From Scybalousia_A sp045221575 (lineage in GTDB: Bacteria; Bacteroidota; Bacteroidia; Bacteroidales; P3), in contig JBGUWU010000023.1 of assembly GCA_045221575.1 (NCBI GenBank), positions 10,105-74,104 on the forward strand: 64,000 nt of DNA. The letters are read 5' to 3'. Both the position numbers and the translations under genes were made by a program. Numbering within the stretch: position 1 is the first letter of the stretch; every line of letters begins with the position of its first letter. The notes below the pieces were generated by a model. It was not told where the DNA came from. It did not search any database and worked only from the letters and a program-made list of their open reading frames with translations. Positions 53,933 to 63,757 of this stretch are shown one piece after another.

Positions 53933-56900
53933 ATGAAAAATATTTTAGGTAAATTATCATTATTAATATTTTGCTTATGCCTTGTAAGCTTCTCTCTTAA
54001 TGCTATGCCATATAAGGGAGCAACTAAGAAGGCAGCTAAGCCAAGATATAAAGAAGGAGTTGAGTCTTGTAGAAAAGCACAAGGTTCTGCCGAGTTGAGC
54101 ATAAACAATGTACGTGTTCGTATCAACCAAGGTGGTAACATGTGGACTGATGGTGCTACTGCTCAATATTTTGTGCCAAAGGCAGGTAATTCTACAGCAC
54201 TTTTCTGTTCTGCTCTTTGGATTGGTGGTATGGACGAAAATGATCAGTTACGTGTAGCTGCTATGCGTTTCGGTTCAGAAGGACAAGACTTCTGGCCAGG
54301 TCCTTTGACAGTAGATAATAATGCTTCTGTTAATAGAGCTGTTTGTGATCAATGGGATAAACTTTATAGAATAACTAAATCAGAGGTACAGGAATTTGTC
54401 GCTCACTTCCAAAAAGATGATTTGGGACATTTTCAAGGAATAGACCCTGAATATTTAACAGATGCTATTAAAGAATGGCCAGGAAATGGTAATGAAAGTT
54501 TAGGTCAATCTCGTTTCCTTGCACCTTTCTTTGATAGAGACGGAGATGGTAGATATAATCCAGAGAACGGAGATTATCCTTACTATGATTTTGATGGATT
54601 ACTTTGTCCAGCAAGAATTAAGGACTCTTTACCTCCAGGTGTTCCTTATACTCCAACTCCAACATACGAATCTACTAACTCAGATATTTACCAAACAGGT
54701 GGTGCTGCTAAGGTACATAATGGTTTGCTTGTAGACCAAGTTCTTAAGGGAGACGAAACTCTTTGGTGGATATTCAATGATAAGGGTGCTGCTCATACAG
54801 AGTCAAGTTCTCAGTATGCTATCGGTTTGGAAATTAGAGCTCAAGCATTTGCTTTTACTATGAATAATGAAATCAATGATATGACTTTCTATTCATATGA
54901 AATCATTAACCGTTCAGCTTTCAAACTAAAGAATACTTATTTCTCACAATGGGTGGATCCAGATTTAGGTTATGCTTTTGATGACTATGTAGGTTGTGAT
55001 GTTGAACGTGGTTTAGGTTATTGCTACAATGGTGACGCTGACGATGGTCCAGGTCAAGGAGCATATTCAGGCAACCCTCCTGCTGTTGGTATAGACTTCT
55101 TCCAAGGTCCTTATATGGACGCAAAATATAGCAAGGATATTCCAAAAGTAGATACTGCTGCATTCAAATCTATTTATGGTGAAGCAGAGCTTGCTAAGTA
55201 TCAATCTCAGATAGATGCACAAATTGCTGCAGGAAACTTAAAGGCAGATCTTAATGTTCTTTTAGCTGACAATGCAGATAAATATAAATTAGCATGGTTC
55301 CCAGAAGATGGTAATGAAGATTTTGCTTGTGCTATCAATGGTGTAAACTTTGGTAATGGTATAGCAAAAGATGAACGTTTTGGTATGAGACGTTTCATAT
55401 ACTATAACAACTCTTCACAAGATAATGGAGAGCCAACTAAGGCTGCACACTACTACAACTATTTACGTGGTATTTGGAAGAATAATCAATATATGTATTA
55501 TGGCGGAAATGGTTTCAATACTTATGATGGTTATGCAGACAATTCTGGTGTAAGATCTGATTTCATGTTCCCTGGTGATAGTGATATTTGGGGTTGGGGT
55601 ACTCCAGAAGATAGAGCTTATGGTAAAACTCATTCTTGGAGTGAATCTACTGCAAATAATGGTAGTGCAAACCCTGTAGGTGATAGACGTTTTATGCAAT
55701 CTGCTGGTCCTTTCACTCTTGATCCAGGTGCAATCAACTATATTACTGTAGGTATTCCTTTTGCTCAAGCAGCAACAGGAGGTCCAGAAGCTTCAGTTGA
55801 ATTACTTAGAAAAATAGATGATAAATGTCAAGCATTATTTGATAACTGTTTCAATGTATTGGAAGGTCCAGATGCTCCAGACATCGTTGTTCAAGAGTTA
55901 GATAGAGAGTTGATACTTTATTTAACAAATGAATCAGGAAACAATATGAACGAAAGTTTCAGAATTTTGGACGCTTCTATTCCAAACGATTCTGTTAATG
56001 GCAAACTTCCAAACAGATACTATGTATTTGAAGGTTATCAAATCTTCCAATTGAAAGATGCTACTGTTTCTGTTTCTGATATCTATGATAATAGTAAAGC
56101 TAAATTGGTTGCTCAATGTGATATTAAGAATGATATTTCTACACTAACTAACTATGACTTTACTGCGGAGAAACCAGTACAAGTTATGGTTAATGGAGCT
56201 AACCAAGGTATAAAACATACATTCCGTGTAACTGAAGACTTATTCTCTACAAGTACAGATAAGAGAATAGTAAATAACAAGAAATATTATTATGTTGCTG
56301 TAGCATATGCTCAAAATATATATAAAGAGTATTCTCCAACAGATGCAACTAAACTTGACGGACAAAAACAACCTTATCTTGCTTCTCGTAAGAAGGGCGA
56401 TGGTTCTTCAATAGAATCTGTTGTTGCTATACCTCATAAACTTACTGGACAACAAAATGGTATTTCTGTTAGAACTACTTATGGTGTTGCTCCTGAGATT
56501 ACACGTGTAGAAGGTTATGGTAATGGTGGTTTGATTTTGAATCTTCAAAAAGCTTCTGTAGAAGCTCTTATGGGAAAAGCAAATGAATTACCTCCAACAG
56601 ATGCAGCAGGTAATCCAGTAAACATAATTGCAGAACCAGAATATATTGCTAATGCTGGTCCATTGGATGTTAAGATAGTAGATCCATTAAGAGTTAAAGC
56701 AGGATCATACTATTTGAAATTCATACCTGCTTCTACAACAGATGAAACTGTAACTCCACCTGTTACTACTTACGATACAACAGATATGACTAATGCAACT
56801 TGGATGCTTACAACTGTAGATGGTTCTCCATTGTATGACGATGTAGATACTATTTGGTCAGATCGTCCTTTGAGTGATGTTAATGAACAGATTATATTTG

Positions 56901-58573
56901 GTCTTGGTATATCTATTTCTTTGAGCAATGCTCAACAAATAGCATCTCCAATAACAAGAGCTTCTGTTCAAACTCCTTCAAAAGAGTTCATGACTTCAGT
57001 AAGAGCTAATGTATTAAATCCAGGATCTTTGTTATATTCAACAATAGTTTATGGTGATCAATCAAAAGCATGGCTTACTGGTTTTGCTGATAATGATGCT
57101 ACTGATGAAACCAACTGGATTCGTTCAGGTTCAGTATTTGATGAAAATAATGACCCAGAAAGTCCTTACTATGACTATTATTGTAAGGTACCTGATACTA
57201 CTTGGGATGATCCTCACATTACTCCAATTTCAATACAAGACAGATATGTTGCATTGGATGCTGCTAATGAATATGAGAAATGTGTCGGTGGAACATGGGC
57301 TCCATATAGATTGGCATCTACAACCACATCTCACCCAGCATTCTCTCGTTACTACTATTATGATCCTTCTGTAGATATTACATCAGTAAGAGATCAAGCA
57401 TATACTGCTATTCATGTGAATTCATTGTTGTTCAATGATATGAATAACCTTGCTTCTGTTGATATTGTATTCACTTCAGATAAAACAAAATGGACTAAAT
57501 GTCCTGTTATAGAAATGGGAACAAGTACAGATTTGACAGAAGGAAATGCAAAGAAATTCCAATTACGTAGACATGCTTCTTGGGAAAAAGATGGTTCATA
57601 TAGCACAACAGAAACAGGTATGAGTTGGTTCCCTGGATATGCAATCAATTTAGAGACAGGTGAAAGACTTAATATGATGTTTGGTGAAAACTCTTCATTA
57701 GGACAATATAATGGTAGAGATATGATGTGGAATCCTCCTGCAGCAGGTTCATTTGGTGGAAATCACTTTGTATATGTTATAGGAACAGGAAGACACTTAT
57801 ACAAAACATCTTCAACAAACACTTATGTTACATTCCCTGCATACGATGAGGGTGTTACTGCAAGAAACTACTTACAATTGTTAGATGCTTGTAATGACAT
57901 CTCTTCAACAACAAGTGTTAATAACTTTGTTGAAGTAGAAAAATTATTCTCTTCTATCATGTGGGTTGGAGCTCCAGCAGCAAGTGGCATATTTGCTTAC
58001 GGTAATGCAAGTGAGACTGTTGTTCCTTTGGCTCAAAGATCTCCTTCTTTAATACCAACAGATGCAACTGTTCAAATCAGAATTAGAAAACCATACGCAA
58101 TCAATTGGAGTAATTCTGGCGTTAAATCAGATTCTCCTTTGAATAACAACTTCCCAATGTATCGTTTCGGTATTGCTTCAGATATGATACCTCAAGTTCA
58201 AACAGGCAAATCTAATGCTGATGCATTATTAGATGCTATAACAGTTGTTCCAAATCCTTACTACGCAAGTTCATTGTATGAGGGTGATCAAGTAGCTAAT
58301 ATTGTTAAGATTACTAACCTTCCACCAGAATGTTATATAACTATCTATTCTGTAGACGGAACAGTTGTTAGAAAACTTAGAGGTCCTTCTCGTTCAATCA
58401 CTCCAGGTAGTGGTTCTGCTCAAACATATGTTGAATGGGATTTGAAGAACGAACGTGGTTTACAAATTTCAGGAGGTATATATCTAATCCATATTAAAGC
58501 TGATGGAGTTGGAGAAACTCTTATCAAATGGTTTGGAGCTTTACGTCCAGTGGATTTGAACTCATTCCAATAA
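53933..58573 (+). CDS. Giant secreted protein with FlgD-like C-terminal domain
   Basis: 1546 residues from the ATG at 53933 (the frame opens at a TTG, 53900). The signal peptide ends SFSLNA. The mature part has Asp-rich calcium-type loops (FFDRDGDGRYNPENGDYPYYDFDG) and a long beta-rich body with no enzyme motif. The last ~95 residues (IVKITNLPPECYITIYSVDGTVVRKLRG ... EWDLKNERGLQISGGIYLIHI) resemble the FlgD-Ig/type IX secretion sorting fold. It sits between the TonB receptor and a PorV-like barrel, fitting a type IX-linked surface or secreted cargo. Function unknown. Confidence 0.8.
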   Translation: MKNILGKLSLLIFCLCLVSFSLNAMPYKGATKKAAKPRYKEGVESCRKAQGSAELSINNVRVRINQGGNMWTDGATAQYFVPKAGNSTALFCSALWIGGMDENDQLRVAAMRFGSEGQDFWPGPLTVDNNASVNRAVCDQWDKLYRITKSEVQEFVAHFQKDDLGHFQGIDPEYLTDAIKEWPGNGNESLGQSRFLAPFFDRDGDGRYNPENGDYPYYDFDGLLCPARIKDSLPPGVPYTPTPTYESTNSDIYQTGGAAKVHNGLLVDQVLKGDETLWWIFNDKGAAHTESSSQYAIGLEIRAQAFAFTMNNEINDMTFYSYEIINRSAFKLKNTYFSQWVDPDLGYAFDDYVGCDVERGLGYCYNGDADDGPGQGAYSGNPPAVGIDFFQGPYMDAKYSKDIPKVDTAAFKSIYGEAELAKYQSQIDAQIAAGNLKADLNVLLADNADKYKLAWFPEDGNEDFACAINGVNFGNGIAKDERFGMRRFIYYNNSSQDNGEPTKAAHYYNYLRGIWKNNQYMYYGGNGFNTYDGYADNSGVRSDFMFPGDSDIWGWGTPEDRAYGKTHSWSESTANNGSANPVGDRRFMQSAGPFTLDPGAINYITVGIPFAQAATGGPEASVELLRKIDDKCQALFDNCFNVLEGPDAPDIVVQELDRELILYLTNESGNNMNESFRILDASIPNDSVNGKLPNRYYVFEGYQIFQLKDATVSVSDIYDNSKAKLVAQCDIKNDISTLTNYDFTAEKPVQVMVNGANQGIKHTFRVTEDLFSTSTDKRIVNNKKYYYVAVAYAQNIYKEYSPTDATKLDGQKQPYLASRKKGDGSSIESVVAIPHKLTGQQNGISVRTTYGVAPEITRVEGYGNGGLILNLQKASVEALMGKANELPPTDAAGNPVNIIAEPEYIANAGPLDVKIVDPLRVKAGSYYLKFIPASTTDETVTPPVTTYDTTDMTNATWMLTTVDGSPLYDDVDTIWSDRPLSDVNEQIIFGLGISISLSNAQQIASPITRASVQTPSKEFMTSVRANVLNPGSLLYSTIVYGDQSKAWLTGFADNDATDETNWIRSGSVFDENNDPESPYYDYYCKVPDTTWDDPHITPISIQDRYVALDAANEYEKCVGGTWAPYRLASTTTSHPAFSRYYYYDPSVDITSVRDQAYTAIHVNSLLFNDMNNLASVDIVFTSDKTKWTKCPVIEMGTSTDLTEGNAKKFQLRRHASWEKDGSYSTTETGMSWFPGYAINLETGERLNMMFGENSSLGQYNGRDMMWNPPAAGSFGGNHFVYVIGTGRHLYKTSSTNTYVTFPAYDEGVTARNYLQLLDACNDISSTTSVNNFVEVEKLFSSIMWVGAPAASGIFAYGNASETVVPLAQRSPSLIPTDATVQIRIRKPYAINWSNSGVKSDSPLNNNFPMYRFGIASDMIPQVQTGKSNADALLDAITVVPNPYYASSLYEGDQVANIVKITNLPPECYITIYSVDGTVVRKLRGPSRSITPGSGSAQTYVEWDLKNERGLQISGGIYLIHIKADGVGETLIKWFGALRPVDLNSFQ

Positions 58574-58618
58574 AAATGTAATCAACAACAGTATTTAACT
58601 TATAAAATAGAAAGAGTT

Positions 58619-59704
58619 ATGAATAGAATACATAAAATAATCATTATGGTCATCTTATTAGTAGTACTAATGCCTGCTGTTGTTATGGCGGGAAATGATG
58701 ACAGACGAGGAACTGCAGGAGCAGGAGAGTTGTTGATAAATCCTTGGGCTCGTAGTGCTGGTTGGGGCAATGTTAATACTGCTAATGGTGCTGGCTTAGA
58801 CGCTATTTTTACTAACGTCGCAGGTTTAGGACACACAACAGGTACAGAAGTTGCTTTCAATTACACTCATTGGCTGGACAATTCTGATATAGGTCTTGTA
58901 TCTTTTGGTCTTGCTCAAAGTTTGGGTTCATACGGAGTATTAGGTCTTACTGTTAATTCAATGTCTTTTGGAACAATTGAAAAGACAACAGTCTATTCTC
59001 CTGAGGTTGGAAACAATGGTACATACAAACCATCACTTATGAACATAGGAGTATCTTTTGCAAGAGCTTTTTCAACATCTATTTATGCTGGTGCTACACT
59101 TAAGATAGTTTCAGAAGGAATAGATAACGTAAATGCAACAGGTATTGCAATTGATGCAGGTATTCAATACGTAACAGGTAGAGATTATGAGATAAAATTT
59201 GGTATTTCCCTAAAGAATTGGGGACCTTCAATGTCATTCTCTGGTGATGGACTTGTTATCAATTCAACATACGTTAATTCAGACCACATGCAAAGTGTTC
59301 AACAACGTTCTCTTAATTGGGACTTACCTTCAAGTTTAAATATCGGTGGTTCATACGATTTCTTGTTTGCTGAAAAGAAATATCGTTTTACTCTTGCTGC
59401 AAACTATGAGTCTATGGCTTTCACTGATGACTTATATACACTTGGTGGAGAGTTCTCATTGAATAACTTATTCATGGTAAGAGGTGCTTACACATACCAA
59501 AAGGGTAGAGAAGATGATATTTATTCTTCTGATGGAAGTAGAAACAATTTCTCTTCTGGCCTTACTCTTGGTGCTTCTGTTAATGCACCTTTGTCAAAAC
59601 CAAAAGGAGATAAGAAAGGAACGTTTGTTTCAATAGACTACGCTTATAGAATGACTGCTATCTTAGGAGGCATTCATACAGTAGGAATAAGTTTGTCTTT
59701 GTAA
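58619..59704 (+). CDS. PorV/PorQ-family outer-membrane protein
   Basis: 361 residues with a signal peptide (VVLMPAVVMAG) and a barrel of the FadL-like PorV type. The family start is clear: GTAGAGELLINPWARSAGWGNVNTANGAGLDAIFTNVAGLGHTTGTEVAFNYTHW. PorV shuttles type IX cargo from the translocon to the attachment complex. This gene lies 45 bases after the giant protein gene and is the natural partner for it. Other type IX genes are not in the window. Confidence 0.85.
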   Translation: MNRIHKIIIMVILLVVLMPAVVMAGNDDRRGTAGAGELLINPWARSAGWGNVNTANGAGLDAIFTNVAGLGHTTGTEVAFNYTHWLDNSDIGLVSFGLAQSLGSYGVLGLTVNSMSFGTIEKTTVYSPEVGNNGTYKPSLMNIGVSFARAFSTSIYAGATLKIVSEGIDNVNATGIAIDAGIQYVTGRDYEIKFGISLKNWGPSMSFSGDGLVINSTYVNSDHMQSVQQRSLNWDLPSSLNIGGSYDFLFAEKKYRFTLAANYESMAFTDDLYTLGGEFSLNNLFMVRGAYTYQKGREDDIYSSDGSRNNFSSGLTLGASVNAPLSKPKGDKKGTFVSIDYAYRMTAILGGIHTVGISLSL

Positions 59705-59738
59705 ATACAAATAGAACGAATTAATTAATATTCTTCAA

Positions 59739-59776
59739 TAGAATAGAAGGCTTGAAAAAGCTTTCTATTCTTTTGT
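59739..59776 (+). terminator. Terminator after the PorV-like gene
   Basis: AGAATAGAA..CTT / AAG..TTCTATTCT followed by TTTTGTTTAG. Confidence 0.8.
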
Positions 59777-59802
59777 TTAGTTTTTAAAAAAAATAAGAAA
59801 AT

Positions 59803-60276
59803 ATGGCAGATATTAAATACTATTCAGCAGAAGGTTTGCAGAAGCTAAAAGATGAATTACATCAATTGATTGCTGTTGAGCGACCCGCAGTTTCCAATGC
59901 CATTGCAGAGGCAAGGGATAAGGGAGATTTGTCTGAGAATGCAGAATATGATGCAGCCAAAGAAGCACAAAGTCATTTGGAAGCCAAAATACTTAAATTG
60001 CAAGAGACTATAGCAAATGCACGTCTATTAGATGAAAGTAGAATAGATACTTCTAAGGTACTGTTACTTTCTAAAGTAGAATTTGAAAACCTTGCAATGA
60101 AAAAGAAAATGACATACGAGATTGTGCCAGAAAACGAAGCAAACTTAAAACAAGGTAAAATATCTATCACTTCTCCTATAGCAAAAGGACTTTTAGGCAA
60201 AAGTGTAGGAGACATCGCAGAAATTATTGTTCCTGCAGGTAAAATGAAATTAAAAATTACGAATATAACACGTTAA
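59803..60276 (+). CDS. greA: Transcription elongation factor GreA
   Basis: 157 residues. The coiled-coil N-terminus (LQKLKDELHQLIAVERPAVSNAIAEARDKGDLSENAEYDAAKEAQ) carries the acidic tip DLSENAEYDAA that enters the polymerase channel to trigger transcript cleavage; the C-terminal FKBP-like domain ends VPAGKMKLKITNITR. The HIT gene follows after 5 bases. Confidence 0.97.
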   Translation: MADIKYYSAEGLQKLKDELHQLIAVERPAVSNAIAEARDKGDLSENAEYDAAKEAQSHLEAKILKLQETIANARLLDESRIDTSKVLLLSKVEFENLAMKKKMTYEIVPENEANLKQGKISITSPIAKGLLGKSVGDIAEIIVPAGKMKLKITNITR

Positions 60277-60281
60277 TAATT

Positions 60282-60674
60282 ATGGCATCAATATTTACTA
60301 AGATAATAAACGGAGAAATACCTTCTTACAAAGTTGCAGAGAATGATAAATTCTATGCTTTCTTGGATATTTCTCCATTACAAAAAGGACACACTCTTGT
60401 AGTTCCAAAGCAAGAGATAGACTATTTCTTTGATATTGAAGATGACTTAATGAAAGATTATATTTGTTTTGCAAAGAAAGTGGCTATCGCAATCAAAAAG
60501 GCTTATCCTTGCGAAAAAGTTGGTATGACTGTGATTGGCTTGGAAGTAAGACACTCTCACATTCATCTTGTACCAATGCACAAAGAAGGAGATTTAAACT
60601 TTGCAAACGAAAAAATGTCTTTTACAGAAGATGAATTTAAAGAGATTGCAGCAAATATAGCAAAGAATCTTTAA
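60282..60674 (+). CDS. HIT-family nucleotide hydrolase
   Basis: 130 residues of the histidine-triad superfamily. IFTKIINGEIPSYKVAENDKFYAFLDISPLQKGHTLVVPK is the HinT-like start and HSHIHLVPM the H-x-H-x-H catalytic triad. It likely hydrolyses adenosine phosphoramidates. It is co-transcribed with greA. Confidence 0.93.
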   Translation: MASIFTKIINGEIPSYKVAENDKFYAFLDISPLQKGHTLVVPKQEIDYFFDIEDDLMKDYICFAKKVAIAIKKAYPCEKVGMTVIGLEVRHSHIHLVPMHKEGDLNFANEKMSFTEDEFKEIAANIAKNL

Positions 60675-60693
60675 TAAATAGATAATAAAAAAC

Positions 60694-60726
60694 AAAAGGA
60701 CGAGATTTAATCCCGTCCTTTTTAAT
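60694..60726 (+). terminator. Terminator of greA-HIT
   Basis: AAAAGGACG.GATT / AATC.CGTCCTTTTT, ending in a T-rich tail. Confidence 0.88.
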
Positions 60727-60885
60727 TTATATATAAATAAACAGAAATAAAATTACAAAATAATATTCCCAAAAGAGATAAGTGGCTTTGTTGTAATGCT
60801 AACATAATGTAAATAAGGACTATATCTATAATTGATTACAGACCTTTTGTTATTGTATTAATAGTTCTTAATTAGAGTAAAAAAA

Positions 60886-61112
60886 GATCAAAATTTAAAG
60901 AAAAAAAACTTGATCTTTTAGGTATAAAGAGTTGATTTTAGAAAAAAAAGAGTTGATGTTTTTTATTAAAGATTTAATGTTGTTTTTAAGACTTGATCTT
61001 TTAGTGAAAAAACACCGTTTTTGATTTTAGAAACGCTGTTTTTATAGTGAAAAACGCCATTTTTTAAGGCTGAAAACGCCGTTTTTGTATTTAAAAACGC
61101 CGTTTTTTTACA
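60886..61112 (+). repeat. Ten-unit tandem array, 21-22 base period, two unit types
   Basis: Unit type A has cores [CG]TTGAT followed by T-runs (60909, 60931, 60952, ~60973, 60992). Type B has AACGCCGTTTTT-like cores (CACC 61013, CGCT 61034, CGCC 61055, 61077, 61098). Successive cores are 21 or 22 bases apart except one 19-base step. A degenerate copy starts at 60886. A-tracts fall in phase every two helical turns. Confidence 0.85.
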
Positions 61113-61147
61113 AGCAAAATAAATTACTGATTTTTCTTATCTTATTA

Positions 61148-61177
61148 TTGCCGTGAAAAATAATTTTTGTACTTTTG
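61148..61177 (+). promoter_or_regulatory. Promoter of the Na/Pi cotransporter gene
   Basis: TTG (61148-61150), 19 bases, TACTTTTG (61170-61177), 36 bases after the repeat array. Confidence 0.75.
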
Positions 61178-61203
61178 CAAACGAAAACAAATAGCTAATA
61201 TTT

Positions 61204-62892
61204 ATGAATACGGTACTTTATTTGCTTAGTTTGGTAGGTGCGTTGGGAATGTTTCTTTACGGAATGACGGTAATGAGCGATTCTATTCAAAAACTTGCGG
61301 GTTCTTCTCTTCGTGGCTTACTTGCTAAAATGACTTCCAATAGATTTAAAGGGATACTTACAGGTGTAGGGGTTACAAGTGTTATTCAAGCATCAGCAGC
61401 AACCATTGTTATGGTAGTTTCTTTTGTTAATGCAGGTTTGATTTCTTTGGAGGGAGCAATATCTGTTATTATGGGAGCCAATATTGGTACTACTATAACA
61501 GCGTGGATTGTATCTATTCTCGGCTTTCAGGTTTCAGTTGTGGCGTTTTGCTTGCCGCTAATCGCCATTGCTACTCCTTTAATGTTTACAAAAAAATACA
61601 AGACCTTCGGAAGTTTTCTCATAGGTTTTGCTTTGCTGTTCTATGGGCTTGGTCTTATGCAGACACAAGTTCCTGATTTTACTCAACCTCAATATTCTTC
61701 GGTTGTCAATACTATTGCTTCTCTTTCTGACTATGGTTATTTATCTATTATTCTTTTTGTTCTAATAGGAAGTGTTGCTACCGTTGTTTTGCAATCATCT
61801 TCTGCTATGATGGCTATCACTTTAGTTATGTGTAGCAAAGGATTGATAAGTTTTGAAATGGCTTGTGCTTTGTGTTTAGGAGAAAATATAGGAACAACAG
61901 TTACAGCCAATATGGCAGCAATGGTTGCCAATCGTACTGCTAAAAGAGCCGCAAGAGCCCATTTACTTTTCAATTTAACAGGAGTTGCTTGGATTTTGAT
62001 TTTGTTTTACCCAGTAACATATTTTATAGATAAGTTCGCAGAAACAGTTGGTTTAGGTGATCCAACTATGCATGCTACTTCTATACCTGTAGCATTGTCT
62101 TTATTCCATACCTTCTTTAACCTTGCAAATACTTCTTTACTTGTGGGATTTATTCCTAAATTGGTGAAGATACTCAACAAGATTTTACCAGAAAATGAAG
62201 AAGATGAAGTGTTCCGTTTGGAATATATACATAAGGGCTTGATTCACTCAGGAGAAATTGCTCTTGAACCTGCTAAAAAAGAGATAGAAGTCTTTTCTAA
62301 GAGGGTCTTGCGTATGTATGATTTTATTCCTAAAATGTTCTCTATGCAACCGGGTAAGGAGAAGGACAATCTTATCCAACGTACAGAAAAATATGAGGAG
62401 ATAACAGATAGAATGGAATTAGAGATAGCTTCTTATTTAACAAAAGTTTCAGAAAATGAGATGTCTAAAACTGCTTCTTGGAATATGGAGGCTATGCTTA
62501 AGATTGTGGATAACTTAGAGAGTATAGGAGATAGTTGTTATCAACTTTCTCTTGCAATAGACAGTAAGGACAAACAGAATATACATTTTTCTGAGCACCA
62601 AAACCAAAATATATTTACAATGTTTTCTATGGTTAAAGAAGCTTTGGAAGAAATGAATAATAATCTTTGTGATTTTTATAAAGATGTTGATGGAATAAAG
62701 GCTTCAAAAATAGAAAACGAGATAAATGCTTTCCGTGATAAGATAAGAGAAGAACATACACAAAGTATAACTCATAACGAATATTCTTACAGGGAGGGAA
62801 TACTTTACTCAAATATCTATTCTCAATTGGAGAAATTGGCGGACTACGTCATCAACGTAACGGAAGCAATTACTAAAAAGAAAAACCTATAA
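61204..62892 (+). CDS. Na+/phosphate cotransporter family protein with PhoU-like C-terminus
   Basis: 562 residues. The membrane half (~1-320) holds two NptA-type inverted repeats: GVGVTSVIQASAATIVMVVSFVNAG and GSVATVVLQSSSAMMAITLVM, the QSSS-type motifs that bind phosphate, with GANIGTT and GENIGTT. Residues ~340-560 are long helices of the PhoU type (MELEIASYLTKVSENE, IADNLESIGDS-like VDNLESIGDSCYQL). It likely imports phosphate with Na+ and may sense it. It is a single gene. Confidence 0.93.
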   Translation: MNTVLYLLSLVGALGMFLYGMTVMSDSIQKLAGSSLRGLLAKMTSNRFKGILTGVGVTSVIQASAATIVMVVSFVNAGLISLEGAISVIMGANIGTTITAWIVSILGFQVSVVAFCLPLIAIATPLMFTKKYKTFGSFLIGFALLFYGLGLMQTQVPDFTQPQYSSVVNTIASLSDYGYLSIILFVLIGSVATVVLQSSSAMMAITLVMCSKGLISFEMACALCLGENIGTTVTANMAAMVANRTAKRAARAHLLFNLTGVAWILILFYPVTYFIDKFAETVGLGDPTMHATSIPVALSLFHTFFNLANTSLLVGFIPKLVKILNKILPENEEDEVFRLEYIHKGLIHSGEIALEPAKKEIEVFSKRVLRMYDFIPKMFSMQPGKEKDNLIQRTEKYEEITDRMELEIASYLTKVSENEMSKTASWNMEAMLKIVDNLESIGDSCYQLSLAIDSKDKQNIHFSEHQNQNIFTMFSMVKEALEEMNNNLCDFYKDVDGIKASKIENEINAFRDKIREEHTQSITHNEYSYREGILYSNIYSQLEKLADYVINVTEAITKKKNL

Positions 62893-63069
62893 TCCCAGGA
62901 CTAAATTTCAGAAGTTTGAAAATTAAAACAGGAAAAGTAAGTCCTGTGTTATGTTTAAGGATTTTTTTTGTTTGCATTTTAAAATCTGTATTTTGGAACT
63001 TATCTTTGTGAAATACAAATAGATAAATTGTATTTAAAATATTTTTTTAGAATTTTTCTTTCATTTTAT

Positions 63070-63100
63070 TTTGTGCATTTATAGAAAGTTAGTAATTTTG
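63070..63100 (+). promoter_or_regulatory. Promoter of rplU-rpmA
   Basis: TTTG (63070-63073), 19 bases, TAATTTTG (63093-63100). Confidence 0.8.
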
Positions 63101-63132
63101 CACCTCAATTCAAAAATAAAAAATTAAATAAA

Positions 63133-63441
63133 ATGTACGCAATAGTAGAAATAGCTGGACAGCAATTCAAGGTTCAAAAAGATCAAAAGTTGTTCGTTAA
63201 CCGCCTTAAACAAGAAGAAGGTGCAAACGTTACTTTTGACACCGTAATGCTCAAAGATGTTGATGGTAATGTTACTGTTGGCACACCTAAAATAGAAGGA
63301 GCAAGCGTTGAAGCAACAATTATCAAACACATTAAGGGAGAAAAGGTATTGGTTTTCCATAAGAAGAGAAGAAAAGGTTATCAAAAACTAAATGGTTCTC
63401 GTCCTTATCTTACCCAAATTCAAATAAAAGATATTAAATAA
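63133..63441 (+). CDS. rplU: 50S ribosomal protein bL21
   Basis: 102 residues starting MYAIVEIAGQQFKVQKDQKLFVNRL and ending HKKRRKGYQKLNGSRPYLTQIQI, the bL21 signature. It is followed by rpmA after 30 bases as in most bacteria. Confidence 0.97.
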   Translation: MYAIVEIAGQQFKVQKDQKLFVNRLKQEEGANVTFDTVMLKDVDGNVTVGTPKIEGASVEATIIKHIKGEKVLVFHKKRRKGYQKLNGSRPYLTQIQIKDIK

Positions 63442-63471
63442 GAGTAATTAACATTAAAAACATATATTATT

Positions 63472-63729
63472 ATGGCACACAAAAAAGGTGTTGGTAGTTC
63501 AAGTAACGGTCGTGAATCCCAAAGCAAACGTTTGGGAGTAAAAATATATGGTGGTCAAAAATGTATCGCTGGTAACATTATAGTACGCCAAAGAGGTACT
63601 GTTCATAACCCAGGTGAGAACGTTGGAATGGGGAAAGACCATACTTTATTTGCTTTAAAGGACGGTGTAGTTGAATTTAAAAAAGGAATGAAAAACCGTT
63701 CATTCGTGTCAGTTAGAGTAGAAGCATAA
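63472..63729 (+). CDS. rpmA: 50S ribosomal protein bL27
   Basis: 85 residues: MAHKKGVGSSSNGRESQSKRLGVKIYGGQ and VRQRGTVHNPGENVGMGKDHTLFAL. The N-terminus starts directly with AHKKG, so no cleaved leader as in Firmicutes. Confidence 0.97.
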   Translation: MAHKKGVGSSSNGRESQSKRLGVKIYGGQKCIAGNIIVRQRGTVHNPGENVGMGKDHTLFALKDGVVEFKKGMKNRSFVSVRVEA

Positions 63730-63757
63730 ACTTTTTTATAAATTTTTTGCTGAAAAA

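Larger units (their letters stand above)
60675..61203. other. Intergenic region, 529 bases
   Basis: Holds the greA-HIT terminator, a 21-22 base-period array (60886-61112) and the Na/Pi gene promoter, all listed separately. The remaining ~150 bases are AT-rich without ORF or hairpin. Confidence 0.7.

Noticed and set aside
58600..58860. 86-codon minus-strand ORF at the PorV-like gene
   Set aside because: Antisense to a clear signal peptide and PorV start; low-complexity translation and no own promoter.
60886..61112. Repeat array as a CRISPR locus
   Set aside because: Units are contiguous, 21-22 bases, degenerate and lack unique spacers; no cas gene is near.
62896..62946. CAGGACT/AGTCCTG hairpin as terminator of the Na/Pi gene
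   Set aside because: Only a 7-base stem with a ~37-base loop, and the T-run lies 15 bases beyond; too weak to list.
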